Assembly (NCBI GenBank): GCA_025463515.1
Contig: JAODAQ010000039.1
Location: forward strand, 1 to 64,000
DNA from: Rhodoglobus sp.
GTDB lineage: Bacteria; Actinomycetota; Actinomycetes; Actinomycetales; Microbacteriaceae
Direction of reading: 5' to 3'
DNA: 64,000 nucleotides
This document shows, in pieces, positions 36,443-46,321 of the stretch. Each line of letters starts with the position of its first letter. The stretch's first letter is position 1. The position numbers and the translations under genes were made by a program. The notes beneath the pieces were generated by a model that was not told the origin of the DNA, searched no databases, and saw nothing but the letters and a program-made list of their open reading frames with translations.

Positions 36443-38509
36443 ATGACCGCGACGGCCGTCGACATCCGAGTGCTCCCGAGCTACGTGCAGGGGCAGTGGT
36501 GGCAGGGCGAGAGCGGAACACCGACGCGCGATGCCTCGACGGGCGAGGTTCTCGCCCTCGTCGGCAGCGACGGCATCGACCTCGCGGGCGCGATCGAGTA
36601 CGCCCGCACGGTCGGCCAGCGCAGCCTCGGCGAGCTGACGTTCCACCAGCGCGCGCTGCGGCTGAAGGCCCTCGCCACCGTGCTGAACGAGGCGAAGGAG
36701 GACCTGTACGAGATCAGCGACCGCACCGGGGCCACCCGCCGCGACTCGCTCGTCGACGTCGACGGCGGCATCGGAGTGCTCTTCACCTACTCGTCGAAGG
36801 GGCGCCGCGAGCTGCCCAACACCCTCACGCGAATCGTGGACGGCGCCGCGGAGAACCTCGCCAAGGACGGCACGTTCGGCGGCCAGCACGTGTACGAGCG
36901 CATCTCCGGGGTCGCGCTCCAGATCAACGCCTTCAACTTCCCGGTCTGGGGCATGCTTGAGAAGTTCGCGCCGGCCTTCCTCGCGGGCGTCCCCTCGATC
37001 GTCAAGCCGGCAACTCCGACCGCCCTGCTCACCGAGGCCGCCGTGCGCGTCATGGTCGACTCCGGTCTCCTGCCCGAGGGCTCGCTGCAGCTCGTCTGCG
37101 GCGGAGTGCGCGAGGTGCTCGACCTCCTCGACCTGCGCGACCACGTCTCGTTCACGGGCTCCGCGTCGACGGCGGCCGGCCTCGCGGTGCACCAGCGCGT
37201 GATCCGCGGCGGGGTCGGCTTCACGGCGGAGACCGACTCGCTCAACGCGGCGATCCTGGGCCCGGATGTCACGCCCGATGCCCCCGAGTTCGCGGCGTTC
37301 GTGGCCTCCGTCGTCACGGAGATGACCACGAAGGCGGGGCAGAAGTGCACGAGCATCCGGCGGGTCATCGTGCCCGAGGCGATAGCCGACGACGTGGTCA
37401 CCGCGATCGCGGAGCGGATCGCCGCGCGCACCGTGCTCGGAGACCCGCGCGCGGAGGGCGTCACGATGGGCCCGCTCGCGAGCACCGAGCAGCGCGACGA
37501 GGTGGTGCGCAGCGTCGAGGCACTCGTGGCCGGCGGTGGCCGTATCGTGATCGGCTCGCTGTCGAGCCCCGAGATCAGGCACGAGGACGGCACCACCGGT
37601 CCCGCTCCGGAGGGCGCATTCCTCGCGCCCGTCCTGCTGCGCTTCGACGACGCCGAGTCGACGGCGGTGCACGAGATCGAGGCTTTCGGGCCGGTCGCGT
37701 CGATCATCACCTACCGGACGGCCGACGAGGCCGTGCGTCTCGCCAACCTCGGCGGCGGCTCGCTCGTCGCGACGGTGTGCAGCTTCGACCCCGCATTCGT
37801 CGGCGCCGTCGTGTCGGGCATCGCGCCCTTCCACGGCCGCATCCTCGTGCTCGACCGCGTCGACGCGCGCACCTCGACGGGGCACGGCTCGCCAGTGCCG
37901 CACCTGGTGCACGGCGGGCCCGGCCGTGCAGGCGGGGGCGAGGAGCTCGGCGGCATCCGCGCGGTCAAGCACTACATGCGGCGCCTCGCGCTGCAGGGCT
38001 CGCCCGACGTTCTCACGGGCCTCACCGGGCAGTGGCGCGGCGGAGCTGCGACCTCGACTGGAGAGCACCCGTTCCGCAAGCCGCTCGCGCGCCTGCGCCT
38101 CGGCGACAGCGTCGAGTCGGCGGAGCGCGTGATCACGCTCGACGACATCGCGCACTTCGCGGAGTTCACGGGCGACACGTTCTACGCCCACACCGACGAG
38201 GAGGCCGCCGCCGCGAATCCGTTCTTCCCCGGCCGCGTCGCGCACGGCTACCTGCTGCTCTCCTGGGCGGCAGGACTGTTCGTCGACCCGGCGCCGGGGC
38301 CCGTGCTCGCGAACTACGGCCTCGAGAACCTGCGCTTCCTCACACCGGTCTCGCCCGGCGACCTCGTCAAGGTCGCGCTCACCGCGAAGGAGATCACGCC
38401 GCGCGAGAACGAGGAGTACGGCGAGGTGCGGTGGGACGCGGTGCTGCGCAACCAGCGGGACGAGGCGGTCGCGACCTACGACGTGCTCACTCTGGTGTCG
38501 AAGGAGTAG
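36443..38509 (+). CDS. paaZ: Bifunctional oxepin-CoA hydrolase / 3-oxo-5,6-dehydrosuberyl-CoA semialdehyde dehydrogenase PaaZ
   Basis: 689-codon fusion: ALDH domain (INAFNFPVWGMLEKFAPAFLAGVPSIVKPAT) and MaoC hydratase (ITLDDIAHFAEFTGDTFYAHTDEEAAAANPFFPGRVAHGYLLLSWAAGLFV). Confidence 0.96.
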   Translation: MTATAVDIRVLPSYVQGQWWQGESGTPTRDASTGEVLALVGSDGIDLAGAIEYARTVGQRSLGELTFHQRALRLKALATVLNEAKEDLYEISDRTGATRRDSLVDVDGGIGVLFTYSSKGRRELPNTLTRIVDGAAENLAKDGTFGGQHVYERISGVALQINAFNFPVWGMLEKFAPAFLAGVPSIVKPATPTALLTEAAVRVMVDSGLLPEGSLQLVCGGVREVLDLLDLRDHVSFTGSASTAAGLAVHQRVIRGGVGFTAETDSLNAAILGPDVTPDAPEFAAFVASVVTEMTTKAGQKCTSIRRVIVPEAIADDVVTAIAERIAARTVLGDPRAEGVTMGPLASTEQRDEVVRSVEALVAGGGRIVIGSLSSPEIRHEDGTTGPAPEGAFLAPVLLRFDDAESTAVHEIEAFGPVASIITYRTADEAVRLANLGGGSLVATVCSFDPAFVGAVVSGIAPFHGRILVLDRVDARTSTGHGSPVPHLVHGGPGRAGGGEELGGIRAVKHYMRRLALQGSPDVLTGLTGQWRGGAATSTGEHPFRKPLARLRLGDSVESAERVITLDDIAHFAEFTGDTFYAHTDEEAAAANPFFPGRVAHGYLLLSWAAGLFVDPAPGPVLANYGLENLRFLTPVSPGDLVKVALTAKEITPRENEEYGEVRWDAVLRNQRDEAVATYDVLTLVSKE

Positions 38510-39122
38510 TGAGGCCGTCGAATGCGACGGTGATCACGTCTTCTGCCAGCTCGTCGGGGGTGATCGGGCCGCCCGGCTTGTACCACTCGACTATCGAGTT
38601 GATCATGCCGAACAGCAGCCTCGTGGTGGTGCGGGCATCGACATCCGCCCGCATGGTGCCCTCCTGGCGGGCCTCGTCGACGAGACCGGAGACGACGTGG
38701 TCGAACTCGCGGCGGCGGGCGAGGGCCTGGCGCTCGACCTCGGTGTTGCCGCGGAGGCGCAACAGGAGGGTGACGTAGGGCAGCTCCTCGACGAGCACGC
38801 GCACGGCCCCCCGCAGGACGAAGCGGAGCCGCTCGTCGGCATGGCCGGTCGTCGCCCCCTCGAGCGCGAGCAGCCCTTCGAGCCCGCTCAGCGCGCGGTC
38901 GAGGGCGAGCCGCAGCAGGTCCTCCTTGCCGGAGACGTGGTAGTAGATCGCCGACTTGCTGGTGCCCAGGCGCTCGGCGAGGATGCCCATCGAGGTCGCC
39001 TCGTAGCCGAAGTCGTTGAAGGCGGCCACCGCGATGTCGAGGACGGCGGGAAGGTCGTAGGGATCGCGGCCGGCACGACCGTTGCCGCTCCTGCGCTCGC
39101 CTGTCGCGCTTGTCATCCTCAC
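38487..39122 (-). CDS. paaR: TetR family regulator, PaaR candidate
   Basis: AVLDIAVAAFNDFGYEATSMGILAERLGTSKSAIYYHVSGKEDLLRLALD; divergent from paaA. Confidence 0.88.
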   Translation of the reverse strand: MRMTSATGERRSGNGRAGRDPYDLPAVLDIAVAAFNDFGYEATSMGILAERLGTSKSAIYYHVSGKEDLLRLALDRALSGLEGLLALEGATTGHADERLRFVLRGAVRVLVEELPYVTLLLRLRGNTEVERQALARRREFDHVVSGLVDEARQEGTMRADVDARTTTRLLFGMINSIVEWYKPGGPITPDELAEDVITVAFDGLTTPSTPE

Positions 39123-39190
39123 GCCTCTCGAAACTTCTGGTTCACGACACTACCCGACGCCTTGATCGGCTCCGGGCATCCTGTTAGAGT

Positions 39191-39210
39191 CTACTGAACG
39201 ATCGGTAAGT
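39191..39210. promoter_or_regulatory. PaaR-like operator ctactgaacgatcggtaagt
   Basis: Near-copy of 33211-33232; lies in the paaR/paaA intergenic region. Confidence 0.75.
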
Positions 39211-39227
39211 GCGACGAGGGAGACGTG

Positions 39228-40187
39228 ATGGCTGACGGGACGAGCGTCGACGACGAGGCGGGTGCTGCGCGCTTCGCCCAGCTCCTCGCCGACGAGCAGC
39301 GCGTCGAGCCGACCGACTGGATGCCCGAGGGCTACCGCAAGACCCTGGTGCGCCAGATCTCGCAGCACGCGCACTCCGAGATCATCGGGATGCAGCCGGA
39401 GGGCAACTGGATCACCCGCGCGCCAAGCCTCAAGCGCAAAGCCATCCTCATGGCCAAGGTGCAGGACGAAGCGGGCCACGGCCTCTACCTGTACTCCGCT
39501 GCCCAGACCCTCGGCACCGACCGCGACACCATGTTCGAGCAGCTCATCACCGGCAAGGCGAAGTACTCCTCGATCTTCAACTACACGACCCCGACCTGGG
39601 CCGACATGGGCTCGATCGGCTGGCTCGTCGACGGCGCGGCAATCTGCAACCAGGTGCCGCTGTGCCGGGCATCCTATGGTCCGTACGCCCGCGCGATGGT
39701 GCGGATCTGCAAGGAGGAGTCGTTCCACCAGCGCCAGGGCTTCGAGATCCTGCTGACGCTCATGCGCGGCACCGAGGAGCAGCGCGCGATGGCGCAGGAG
39801 TCGGTGAACCGGTGGTACGCGCCGGCGCTCATGATGTTCGGCCCGCCCGACGACGACTCGCCCAACTCGAAGCAGAGCATGGCGTGGAACATCAAGCGCT
39901 TCAGCAATGACGACCTGCGCCAGCGCTTCGTCGACATGCTCGTGCCGCAGGCCGAGATCCTCGGCGTCACCCTCCCGGACCCGGCCATCAAGTGGAACGA
40001 GGAGCGCGGCCACTACGACTTCGGCGACCTCGACTGGGCGGAGTTCCACGAGGTGCTCGCCGGGCGCGGGCCGGCCAACAGCATCCGGGTCGCCCGCCGC
40101 CGCCAGGCCCACGAGGACGGCGCGTGGGTGCGCGAGGCCGCACGGGCGTACGCGGATGCCCGTGCCGACGAGCGGCTCGCATCATGA
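39228..40187 (+). CDS. paaA: 1,2-phenylacetyl-CoA epoxidase subunit PaaA
   Basis: [61 protein letters not shown]. Confidence 0.97.
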   Translation: MADGTSVDDEAGAARFAQLLADEQRVEPTDWMPEGYRKTLVRQISQHAHSEIIGMQPEGNWITRAPSLKRKAILMAKVQDEAGHGLYLYSAAQTLGTDRDTMFEQLITGKAKYSSIFNYTTPTWADMGSIGWLVDGAAICNQVPLCRASYGPYARAMVRICKEESFHQRQGFEILLTLMRGTEEQRAMAQESVNRWYAPALMMFGPPDDDSPNSKQSMAWNIKRFSNDDLRQRFVDMLVPQAEILGVTLPDPAIKWNEERGHYDFGDLDWAEFHEVLAGRGPANSIRVARRRQAHEDGAWVREAARAYADARADERLAS

Positions 40188-40492
40188 CCAGCCCCGGCGA
40201 GTCCGGAGGGCGCGAGACCTGGCCGCTGTGGGAGGTGTTCGTCCGCTCGAGCCGCGGGCTCTCGCACGTGCACGCGGGCTCGCTGCACGCGCCGGACGAG
40301 ATCATGGCGGTGCGCAACGCCCGCGACCTCTACACCCGGCGGGCGGAGGGCGTGTCGATCTGGGTGGTTCCGGCATCGGCTATCACGGCATCCGACCCCG
40401 ATGCCCGCGGCGCGTTCTTCGAGTCGCCGCAGGGCAAGGAGTACCGGCACGCGACCTACTACACCGAGTCGGATTCGGTCCCCCACCTGTGA
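40184..40492 (+). CDS. paaB: 1,2-phenylacetyl-CoA epoxidase subunit PaaB
   Basis: [55 protein letters not shown]. Confidence 0.96.
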   Translation: MTSPGESGGRETWPLWEVFVRSSRGLSHVHAGSLHAPDEIMAVRNARDLYTRRAEGVSIWVVPASAITASDPDARGAFFESPQGKEYRHATYYTESDSVPHL

Positions 40493-41295
40493 AGACCAGC
40501 CACGTGAAGTCCACGGCGATCACGCCGGAGTCCATCGAGGCCGCCGGCGCCGTCGCCCCGCTGGCCGTGGCCGAGTACGCCGTGGGACTCGGCGATGACG
40601 CGCTCATCCTCGCCCAGCGCCTGGGGGAGTGGATCGCGAACGCCCCCGAGCTCGAGGAGGACGTCGCGCTCGGCAACATCGGCCTCGACCAGCTCGGCCA
40701 CGCGCGCAGCCTGCTCACCTACGCCGCCTCGGCGTGGGGCAAGACCGAGGACGACCTCGCGTACTTCCGCACCGAGCCCGAGTTCCGCAATCGGCAGCTG
40801 TTCGAGCTGCCCAACGGCGACTTCGCGCAGACGATCGCGCGCCAGTTCATCGCCTCGGTGTACTTCGTCAGCCTGTACCGCGCGCTCGAGGGGTCGGCCG
40901 ACCCGACCCTCGCCGCCATCGCCGCGAAGGCCGTCAAGGAGGTGGACTACCACCTCGACCACAGCGTGCAGTGGCTACTGCGCCTCGGCCTCGGCACCGA
41001 GGTGTCGCACGAGCGCATGCAGCGCGGCCTCGACGCGATGTGGCCGTTCACGGGCGAGCTGTTCAGCCCCGATCCCCTCGCCGTGGGTCTCGAGGGCATC
41101 GCCGTCGACCCCGAGACCCTCCGCGAGCAGTTCGACGCCACGACCGCACGGTGGATCGCCGAGGCAGGCCTGACCATCCCCGCCGCGCCCTCCGTCCGCG
41201 GGGGCGGCCGCGGGGGAAGCCACACCGAGTACCTCGGCCCGCTCCTCGCCGAGCTGCAGGTGCTCGCCCGAGCGCACCCGGGTGCGACATGGTGA
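40489..41295 (+). CDS. paaC: 1,2-phenylacetyl-CoA epoxidase subunit PaaC
   Basis: YAVGLGDDALILAQRLGEWIANAPELEEDVALGNIGLDQLGHARSLLTYAA. Confidence 0.96.
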   Translation: MKTSHVKSTAITPESIEAAGAVAPLAVAEYAVGLGDDALILAQRLGEWIANAPELEEDVALGNIGLDQLGHARSLLTYAASAWGKTEDDLAYFRTEPEFRNRQLFELPNGDFAQTIARQFIASVYFVSLYRALEGSADPTLAAIAAKAVKEVDYHLDHSVQWLLRLGLGTEVSHERMQRGLDAMWPFTGELFSPDPLAVGLEGIAVDPETLREQFDATTARWIAEAGLTIPAAPSVRGGGRGGSHTEYLGPLLAELQVLARAHPGATW

Positions 41296-41807
41296 CGGTC
41301 GAGCAGGTCGCGCGGCCCCGCCCCTCCGGCGCGGTCGAGGCGCAGCTCTGGGATCTCGCGGCCACCGTCGTCGACCCCGAGGTGCCCGTCCTCACCATCG
41401 AGGACCTCGGCGTCCTGCGCAGCGTCCGGGTGGACGGGGACCAAGTCGTCGTGCAGATCACACCCACCTACTCCGGATGCCCTGCGGTCGACGCCATGCG
41501 CGACGACATCGTCACGGCGCTCGGCGCGGCGGGGCACGAGCGCGTCCGCGTCGACGTGGTTCTCGCTCCCGCCTGGACCACGGACTGGATGAGCCAGGAC
41601 GGCCGCAGCAAGCTCGAGCAGTACGGTATCGCCCCGCCGGCTCCCCGCCGCACGGACGGCGTCGTGAGCCTCGGGCTCGGCGTCCGCTGCCCGCACTGCG
41701 GCTCGCTGCACACCCGCGAGGCCTCGCACTTCGGCTCGACGTCGTGCAAGGCGCTGTACATCTGCCAGCGCTGCCAGGAGCCGTTCGACTACTTCAAGGA
41801 ACACTGA
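41289..41807 (+). CDS. paaD: 1,2-phenylacetyl-CoA epoxidase subunit PaaD
   Basis: AATVVDPEVPVLTIEDLGVLRSVRVDGDQVVVQITPTYSGCPAVDAMRDDI; C-terminal Cys ribbon CPHCGSLHTREASHFGSTSCKALYICQRCQEPFDYFK. Confidence 0.96.
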   Translation: MVTVEQVARPRPSGAVEAQLWDLAATVVDPEVPVLTIEDLGVLRSVRVDGDQVVVQITPTYSGCPAVDAMRDDIVTALGAAGHERVRVDVVLAPAWTTDWMSQDGRSKLEQYGIAPPAPRRTDGVVSLGLGVRCPHCGSLHTREASHFGSTSCKALYICQRCQEPFDYFKEH

Positions 41808-42907
41808 TGGCCACGACGACCCGGCGCCGTGCGAGCTTCCACGACCTGACCGTCTCCGCGGTGCGCACGCTGACCGACGACTCGATCGAGGTCTCGTTCA
41901 CGGTGCCGCCCGAGCTCGTCGACGACTACAGCTACGCGCCCGGGCAGTACATCGCGCTGCGCACCACGGTCGAGGGCGACGACGTGCGCCGCAGCTACTC
42001 GATCTGCCAGGCGCCGGTGACCGGCGAGCTCAAGGTCGGCATCAAGCGCGACCTGGGCGGCCTCTTCTCCACCTGGGCGATCGAGAACCTCCGCGCGGGC
42101 ATGCAGCTCGCGGTCATGGTGCCGGAGGGGACGTTCACCTCGCAGCTCGTGGACGGTCCGGCCCACTTCGTGGCCATCGCCGCCGGCTCGGGCATCACCC
42201 CGGTCGTCGCGCTCATCCAGGCGGCGCTCGCGGGGCATCCGGGCAATCGGTTCTCGCTCGTCTACTCGAACCGCACCGCGATGGACACGATGTTCGTCGA
42301 CGAGCTCGCCGACCTGAAGGACCGCTACCCGACCCGACTCGCGCTGTACCACGTGCTCACGCGGGAGCGCCGCAGCTCCGAGCTGCTCTCGGGGCGTCTC
42401 GACGCCGAGAAGATCGGCGGAATCCTCGACCAGCTCGTCTCCCCGAGCGATGTCGACGAGTGGTTCATCTGCGGCCCGTTCGAGCTCGTGCAGCTCGTGC
42501 GAGACACCCTCGCCGAGCGCGGGGTCGCGGCGGGCGACATCCGGTACGAGCTGTTCACGACCGGCAGGCCCGAGCGGCTCGGCGGGCAGTCCGGGCGGCC
42601 GATAGTCGTCGAGGAGGGGCAGGCCGTGCACACCATCAGCTTCCAGCTCGACGGCACCACGGCGACGGTCACGAGCCCGGTGCACAGCAATGAGAGCATC
42701 CTGAATGCCGCTCTCCGCGTGCGCAGCGACGTGCCGTTCGCGTGCGCCGGGGGAGTGTGCGGGACCTGCCGCGCGACCGTGGTCTCTGGCACGGTCGACA
42801 TGGTCGAGAACTACGCGCTCGAGCCGGAGGAGCTTGCGCGCGGGTACGTGCTGACCTGCCAGTCGATCCCGACCAGCGAGTTCGTCGACGTCAACTACGA
42901 CAGCTAG
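41807..42907 (+). CDS. paaE: 1,2-phenylacetyl-CoA epoxidase subunit PaaE (ferredoxin reductase)
   Basis: FNR-like YAPGQYIALRTTVEGDDVRRSYSICQAP plus 2Fe-2S CAGGVCGTCRATVVSG. Confidence 0.96.
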   Translation: MATTTRRRASFHDLTVSAVRTLTDDSIEVSFTVPPELVDDYSYAPGQYIALRTTVEGDDVRRSYSICQAPVTGELKVGIKRDLGGLFSTWAIENLRAGMQLAVMVPEGTFTSQLVDGPAHFVAIAAGSGITPVVALIQAALAGHPGNRFSLVYSNRTAMDTMFVDELADLKDRYPTRLALYHVLTRERRSSELLSGRLDAEKIGGILDQLVSPSDVDEWFICGPFELVQLVRDTLAERGVAAGDIRYELFTTGRPERLGGQSGRPIVVEEGQAVHTISFQLDGTTATVTSPVHSNESILNAALRVRSDVPFACAGGVCGTCRATVVSGTVDMVENYALEPEELARGYVLTCQSIPTSEFVDVNYDS

Positions 42908-42913
42908 GACCCC

Positions 42914-43684
42914 ATGAGCATCGACCTGAGCATTGACGGCGCCGTCGCGGAGATCGTCCTCAACGACCCGGCCAAGCTGAACGCGCTGGATGAGGCGGCG
43001 CTCGCCGACCTGTCGGCCGCGTTCACCGAGGCAGCCGCCGCGAAAGTGCGCGCGCTCCTGCTCCGGGGTGAGGGCCGTGCGTTCTGCGTCGGCCGCGATA
43101 TCTCCCACGTCGACCCGCGCACCGACGATGCGACCGCGTACCTCGCGGGCCTCGTCACGCCGCTGCTCCGGAGGATCGACGAGTTCCCGGCGCCCACTTT
43201 CGCGATGGCCACCGGGGCGTGCCTCGGCGTCGGGCTCGGCCTGCTCGTCGCCAGCGACGTGGTCTACGTCGCGGACACGGCGAAGATCGGCTCCCCGTTC
43301 GCCAACCTCGGGGCGATGCTCGACTCCGGCGGCCACTCACTCTTCTACGAGCGGCTCGGCGCGCACCGCACCCTCGACCTCGTCTACACGGCCGAGCTCA
43401 TGAGCGGCGCGGAGGCCGTTGCCGCCGGGCTGTTCAGCCGCGTCGTGCCGGAGGCCGAGCTTCTCGAGTTCACCCGGGAGCGCGTGGCGCGCGTCGCCGC
43501 GGGCCCTCTCGAGTCCTTCCTCGCGAGCAAGCAGCTCGTTCACCGGCTGCGCGACGAGCGCATGGGCCTGTGGCGCTCGATCGACCACGAGAACGTCGTG
43601 CAGGGCCAGCTCTGCGCGTCGTCCGACTACCTCGAGGGCTTCACGGCGTTCCAGGAGAAGCGGAAGCCGGTGTTCGGCAGCTGA
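42914..43684 (+). CDS. Enoyl-CoA hydratase/isomerase (PaaG candidate)
   Basis: AEIVLNDPAKLNALDEAALADLSAAF; GEGRAFCVGRDISHVDPR; ATGACLGVGLGLLVASDVVYVAD. Confidence 0.88.
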   Translation: MSIDLSIDGAVAEIVLNDPAKLNALDEAALADLSAAFTEAAAAKVRALLLRGEGRAFCVGRDISHVDPRTDDATAYLAGLVTPLLRRIDEFPAPTFAMATGACLGVGLGLLVASDVVYVADTAKIGSPFANLGAMLDSGGHSLFYERLGAHRTLDLVYTAELMSGAEAVAAGLFSRVVPEAELLEFTRERVARVAAGPLESFLASKQLVHRLRDERMGLWRSIDHENVVQGQLCASSDYLEGFTAFQEKRKPVFGS

Positions 43685-43703
43685 CATCCGCTCGGAAGGG
43701 CGG

Positions 43704-44579
43704 CTACCGCACGGGGTCGAGTAGCTCCAAGAGCCGGGGTGCGGATGCCGCAGCGGGGCTGCCGGTGATCGCCGACACCACCCACTGGGGCGTAGAGCCC
43801 GCGGGAAGTCGAACGGAGACAAGGCCCGCCGCGTCGGGCTTGGAGGCGACATGCTCCGGAACGAGCGCGACACCGAGCCCGCGCTGAACCAGGTGGAGCA
43901 GGGTGTGCACGTCATTCACCGTGCAGCGCACGCGCCTGACGACACCTTGTGCATCGCAGGCTGCGTCGTTGAGCGACCGGACTGCCCACGACTCCTGGAA
44001 GTCGATGAAGTCGTGGTCGCGAAGGTCGGCCCAGTCCACCTGGCCCGAACTGGCAACCGGGTGATCGGGCGGGCAGAGCAGTACTACCGGCCAGCGGCCG
44101 AGTTCCGTGCGTGAGACCAGGCTCAGGTGCTCGGTCGTAGCGACGAATGCCACGTCGAGCTCACCCTCGCGCACCTGCGTGACGAGGTCGTGCGAGCCGG
44201 CCTGCGTGAAGTGGATGTCGACCAGCGGATAGCGGCGACGAAACTGCTCGAGAAGAACCGGAAGGTCGACGATACCCAGGCACTGCTCGGCGCCGACGCG
44301 CAAGTGCCCGGACAGCTCGCGAGTAGCGCGAACTACAGCGTCTCGGCCCGCGGTGGCCCCGGCCAGGAGCTGTCGGGCGTGCGGGAGCAGGGCCAATCCA
44401 GCATCAGTGGGCTGGACCCGGCGCGTAGTTCGCGAGAACAGGGCGGTGCCGAGTTCGTCCTCGAGGCCGCGTATCGCCGCGGACAGCCCGGACTGGGACA
44501 CGTTGCAGATCGCTGCTGCACGGGTGAACTGCTGCTCGTCGGCGAGGGCGACCAAGTACTCCATCTGTCGCAGATCCAT
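43704..44579 (-). CDS. LysR family transcriptional regulator
   Basis: MDLRQMEYLVALADEQQFTRAAAICNVSQSGLSAAIRGLEDELGTALFSRTTRRVQPTDAG. Confidence 0.95.
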   Translation of the reverse strand: MDLRQMEYLVALADEQQFTRAAAICNVSQSGLSAAIRGLEDELGTALFSRTTRRVQPTDAGLALLPHARQLLAGATAGRDAVVRATRELSGHLRVGAEQCLGIVDLPVLLEQFRRRYPLVDIHFTQAGSHDLVTQVREGELDVAFVATTEHLSLVSRTELGRWPVVLLCPPDHPVASSGQVDWADLRDHDFIDFQESWAVRSLNDAACDAQGVVRRVRCTVNDVHTLLHLVQRGLGVALVPEHVASKPDAAGLVSVRLPAGSTPQWVVSAITGSPAAASAPRLLELLDPVR

Positions 44580-44608
44580 TGATCACTCCTGCTTCTCAAT
44601 GCCATCAC

Positions 44609-44631
44609 AACTAACTGTTGGACTTCTAGTT
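44609..44631. promoter_or_regulatory. Candidate LysR site aacta-N13-tagtt in the divergent LysR/AKR region
   Basis: Dyad symmetry with T-N11-A-like core between divergent genes. Confidence 0.4.
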
Positions 44632-44681
44632 TGCTGGTTCATATCGTGGGTACGCAACCGAAACCTCTAAGGAACAGAGCT

Positions 44682-45614
44682 ATGAAGAACATCACACTGG
44701 GCACCGACCTGCGAGCACCGAACGTCGTTCTGGGCATCATGCGCATCGCAGACAAGACCGATGACGAGGTGCGCGACCTCGTAAGCACGGCGCGCGACGC
44801 CGGAATCGACTTCATCGACACCGCAGACGTCTACGGGAAGGAGCTGCACGGGAGCGATCGGCGATTCGCGGAGGCACTGCAGCTGACCTCGTCCGAGCGC
44901 TCCGCGCTCACGATCCAGACCAAGTGCGGAATCGTGCGAGAGGGCCCCTACTTCGACTTCTCGTACGAGCACATCATCGAGTCGGTCGAGGGATCTCTCG
45001 CCGCGCTCGAGACCGACTACATCGACATCCTGCTGCTGCACCGGCCTGACGCGCTCGTCGAGCCCGAGGAAGTGGCCCGTGCCTTCGACGAGCTCGAGGC
45101 ATCCGGCAAGGTGCGCGCGTTCGGGGTGTCGAACCACACTCCCCGCCAGATCGACCTCCTTAAGAAGTCGGTGCGGCAACCGATCGTCGCCAATCAGCTC
45201 CAGCTCTCGATCACCCACGCGCCGATCATCACCCAGGGCGTCGCCGCGAACATGCTAGGCGCCGACCAGTCAGCAACCCGCGACGGCGGCGGCATCCTCG
45301 ACTACTGCCGTCTCAACGACATCACCGTGCAGGCCTGGTCGCCGTTCCAAGCGGGCTTCTTCACCGGCGTCTTTCTCGACTCGCCCGAGTACCCCGAGCT
45401 GAACGCCGTGATCGACCGGCTCGCAGCCCAGTACGGCGTGCCGTCGATAGCCATCGCCACCGCGTGGATCACCCGGCACCCTGCGAACATGCAGGTGGTG
45501 CTCGGAACCACGAGTCCCGATCGCGTGGCGGGGGCGGCACAGGGCTCGGACCTGCCCCTCACCCGCGCCGAGTGGTACGAGCTCTTCCGCGCGGCGGGGC
45601 ACCTCGTGCCCTGA
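44682..45614 (+). CDS. Aldo/keto reductase
   Basis: DAGIDFIDTADVYG...LETDYIDILLLHRPDALVEPEEVARAFDELEASGKVRAFGVSNHTPRQIDLL. Confidence 0.92.
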   Translation: MKNITLGTDLRAPNVVLGIMRIADKTDDEVRDLVSTARDAGIDFIDTADVYGKELHGSDRRFAEALQLTSSERSALTIQTKCGIVREGPYFDFSYEHIIESVEGSLAALETDYIDILLLHRPDALVEPEEVARAFDELEASGKVRAFGVSNHTPRQIDLLKKSVRQPIVANQLQLSITHAPIITQGVAANMLGADQSATRDGGGILDYCRLNDITVQAWSPFQAGFFTGVFLDSPEYPELNAVIDRLAAQYGVPSIAIATAWITRHPANMQVVLGTTSPDRVAGAAQGSDLPLTRAEWYELFRAAGHLVP

Positions 45615-45652
45615 GTGCCGTATGGGAGCGACGGCTCTTGTGCGTGGCGTCC

Positions 45653-45678
45653 ACTATCAGTACATTTGTACTGATAGT
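45653..45678. promoter_or_regulatory. Perfect TetR-type operator actatcagtac-attt-gtactgatagt
   Basis: 11-bp perfect arms with 4-nt spacer, 11 bp upstream of the TetR start. Confidence 0.8.
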
Positions 45679-45689
45679 TAGGAACAAGT

Positions 45690-46304
45690 GTGGAAACTGG
45701 ACAGGACGGCAGGCTTGCGCGCGGTTCCGCGCGACGTGCCCTCCTGCTCGACGCTGCCGTGGGGGTAGTCGCCCGCACGGGCTCCGGCTCCTTGACCCAC
45801 AGGGCTGTCGCATCCGAGGCGGGCGTCTCCGTCGCCTCCGTTTCGTACCACTTCCCCTCGATCGGAGACTTGCGGCGAGAGACTCTGACGCACGCCGGAT
45901 CGGGTGTCGGCCTGGAGCTTGCAGGCTTGGTCCGGTCCGATTCAGTACAGGTCGATGACATCCCGGAGATCTGCGCCGCATACGCGGTGCGCCTCGTGGT
46001 CGAGCGGCGCGTCGAGACAACGGCGGTGTTCGAGCTGATCGTCGCGGCTGCGCACGACGAGGACCTCCGGCCGGTGGTCGCCTTCTACCACGGGATGCTC
46101 GCAGACCTGCTCGCGCCCTACGAAGGAGATCGGGGCAGGGCGGCGGCGGTAGCCGCGGCCATCCAGGGCCTGGTGCTGGTGCACATGGTCAGTCCCTTTC
46201 CCGCCCAGCCCAGCGAGCTGGGGGAGGCCGTCGGCGACCTCATCCGCCGCTACCGGGCGCACGATCCCGCCGATCGCGAAAGTTCGGGCGAGCGTCGCAT
46301 CTAG
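45690..46304 (+). CDS. TetR family transcriptional regulator
   Basis: ARRALLLDAAVGVVARTGSGSLTHRAVASEAGVSVASVSYHFPSIGDLRRETL. Confidence 0.9.
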   Translation: METGQDGRLARGSARRALLLDAAVGVVARTGSGSLTHRAVASEAGVSVASVSYHFPSIGDLRRETLTHAGSGVGLELAGLVRSDSVQVDDIPEICAAYAVRLVVERRVETTAVFELIVAAAHDEDLRPVVAFYHGMLADLLAPYEGDRGRAAAVAAAIQGLVLVHMVSPFPAQPSELGEAVGDLIRRYRAHDPADRESSGERRI

Positions 46305-46321
46305 AGAACCAGGAGAACCCC

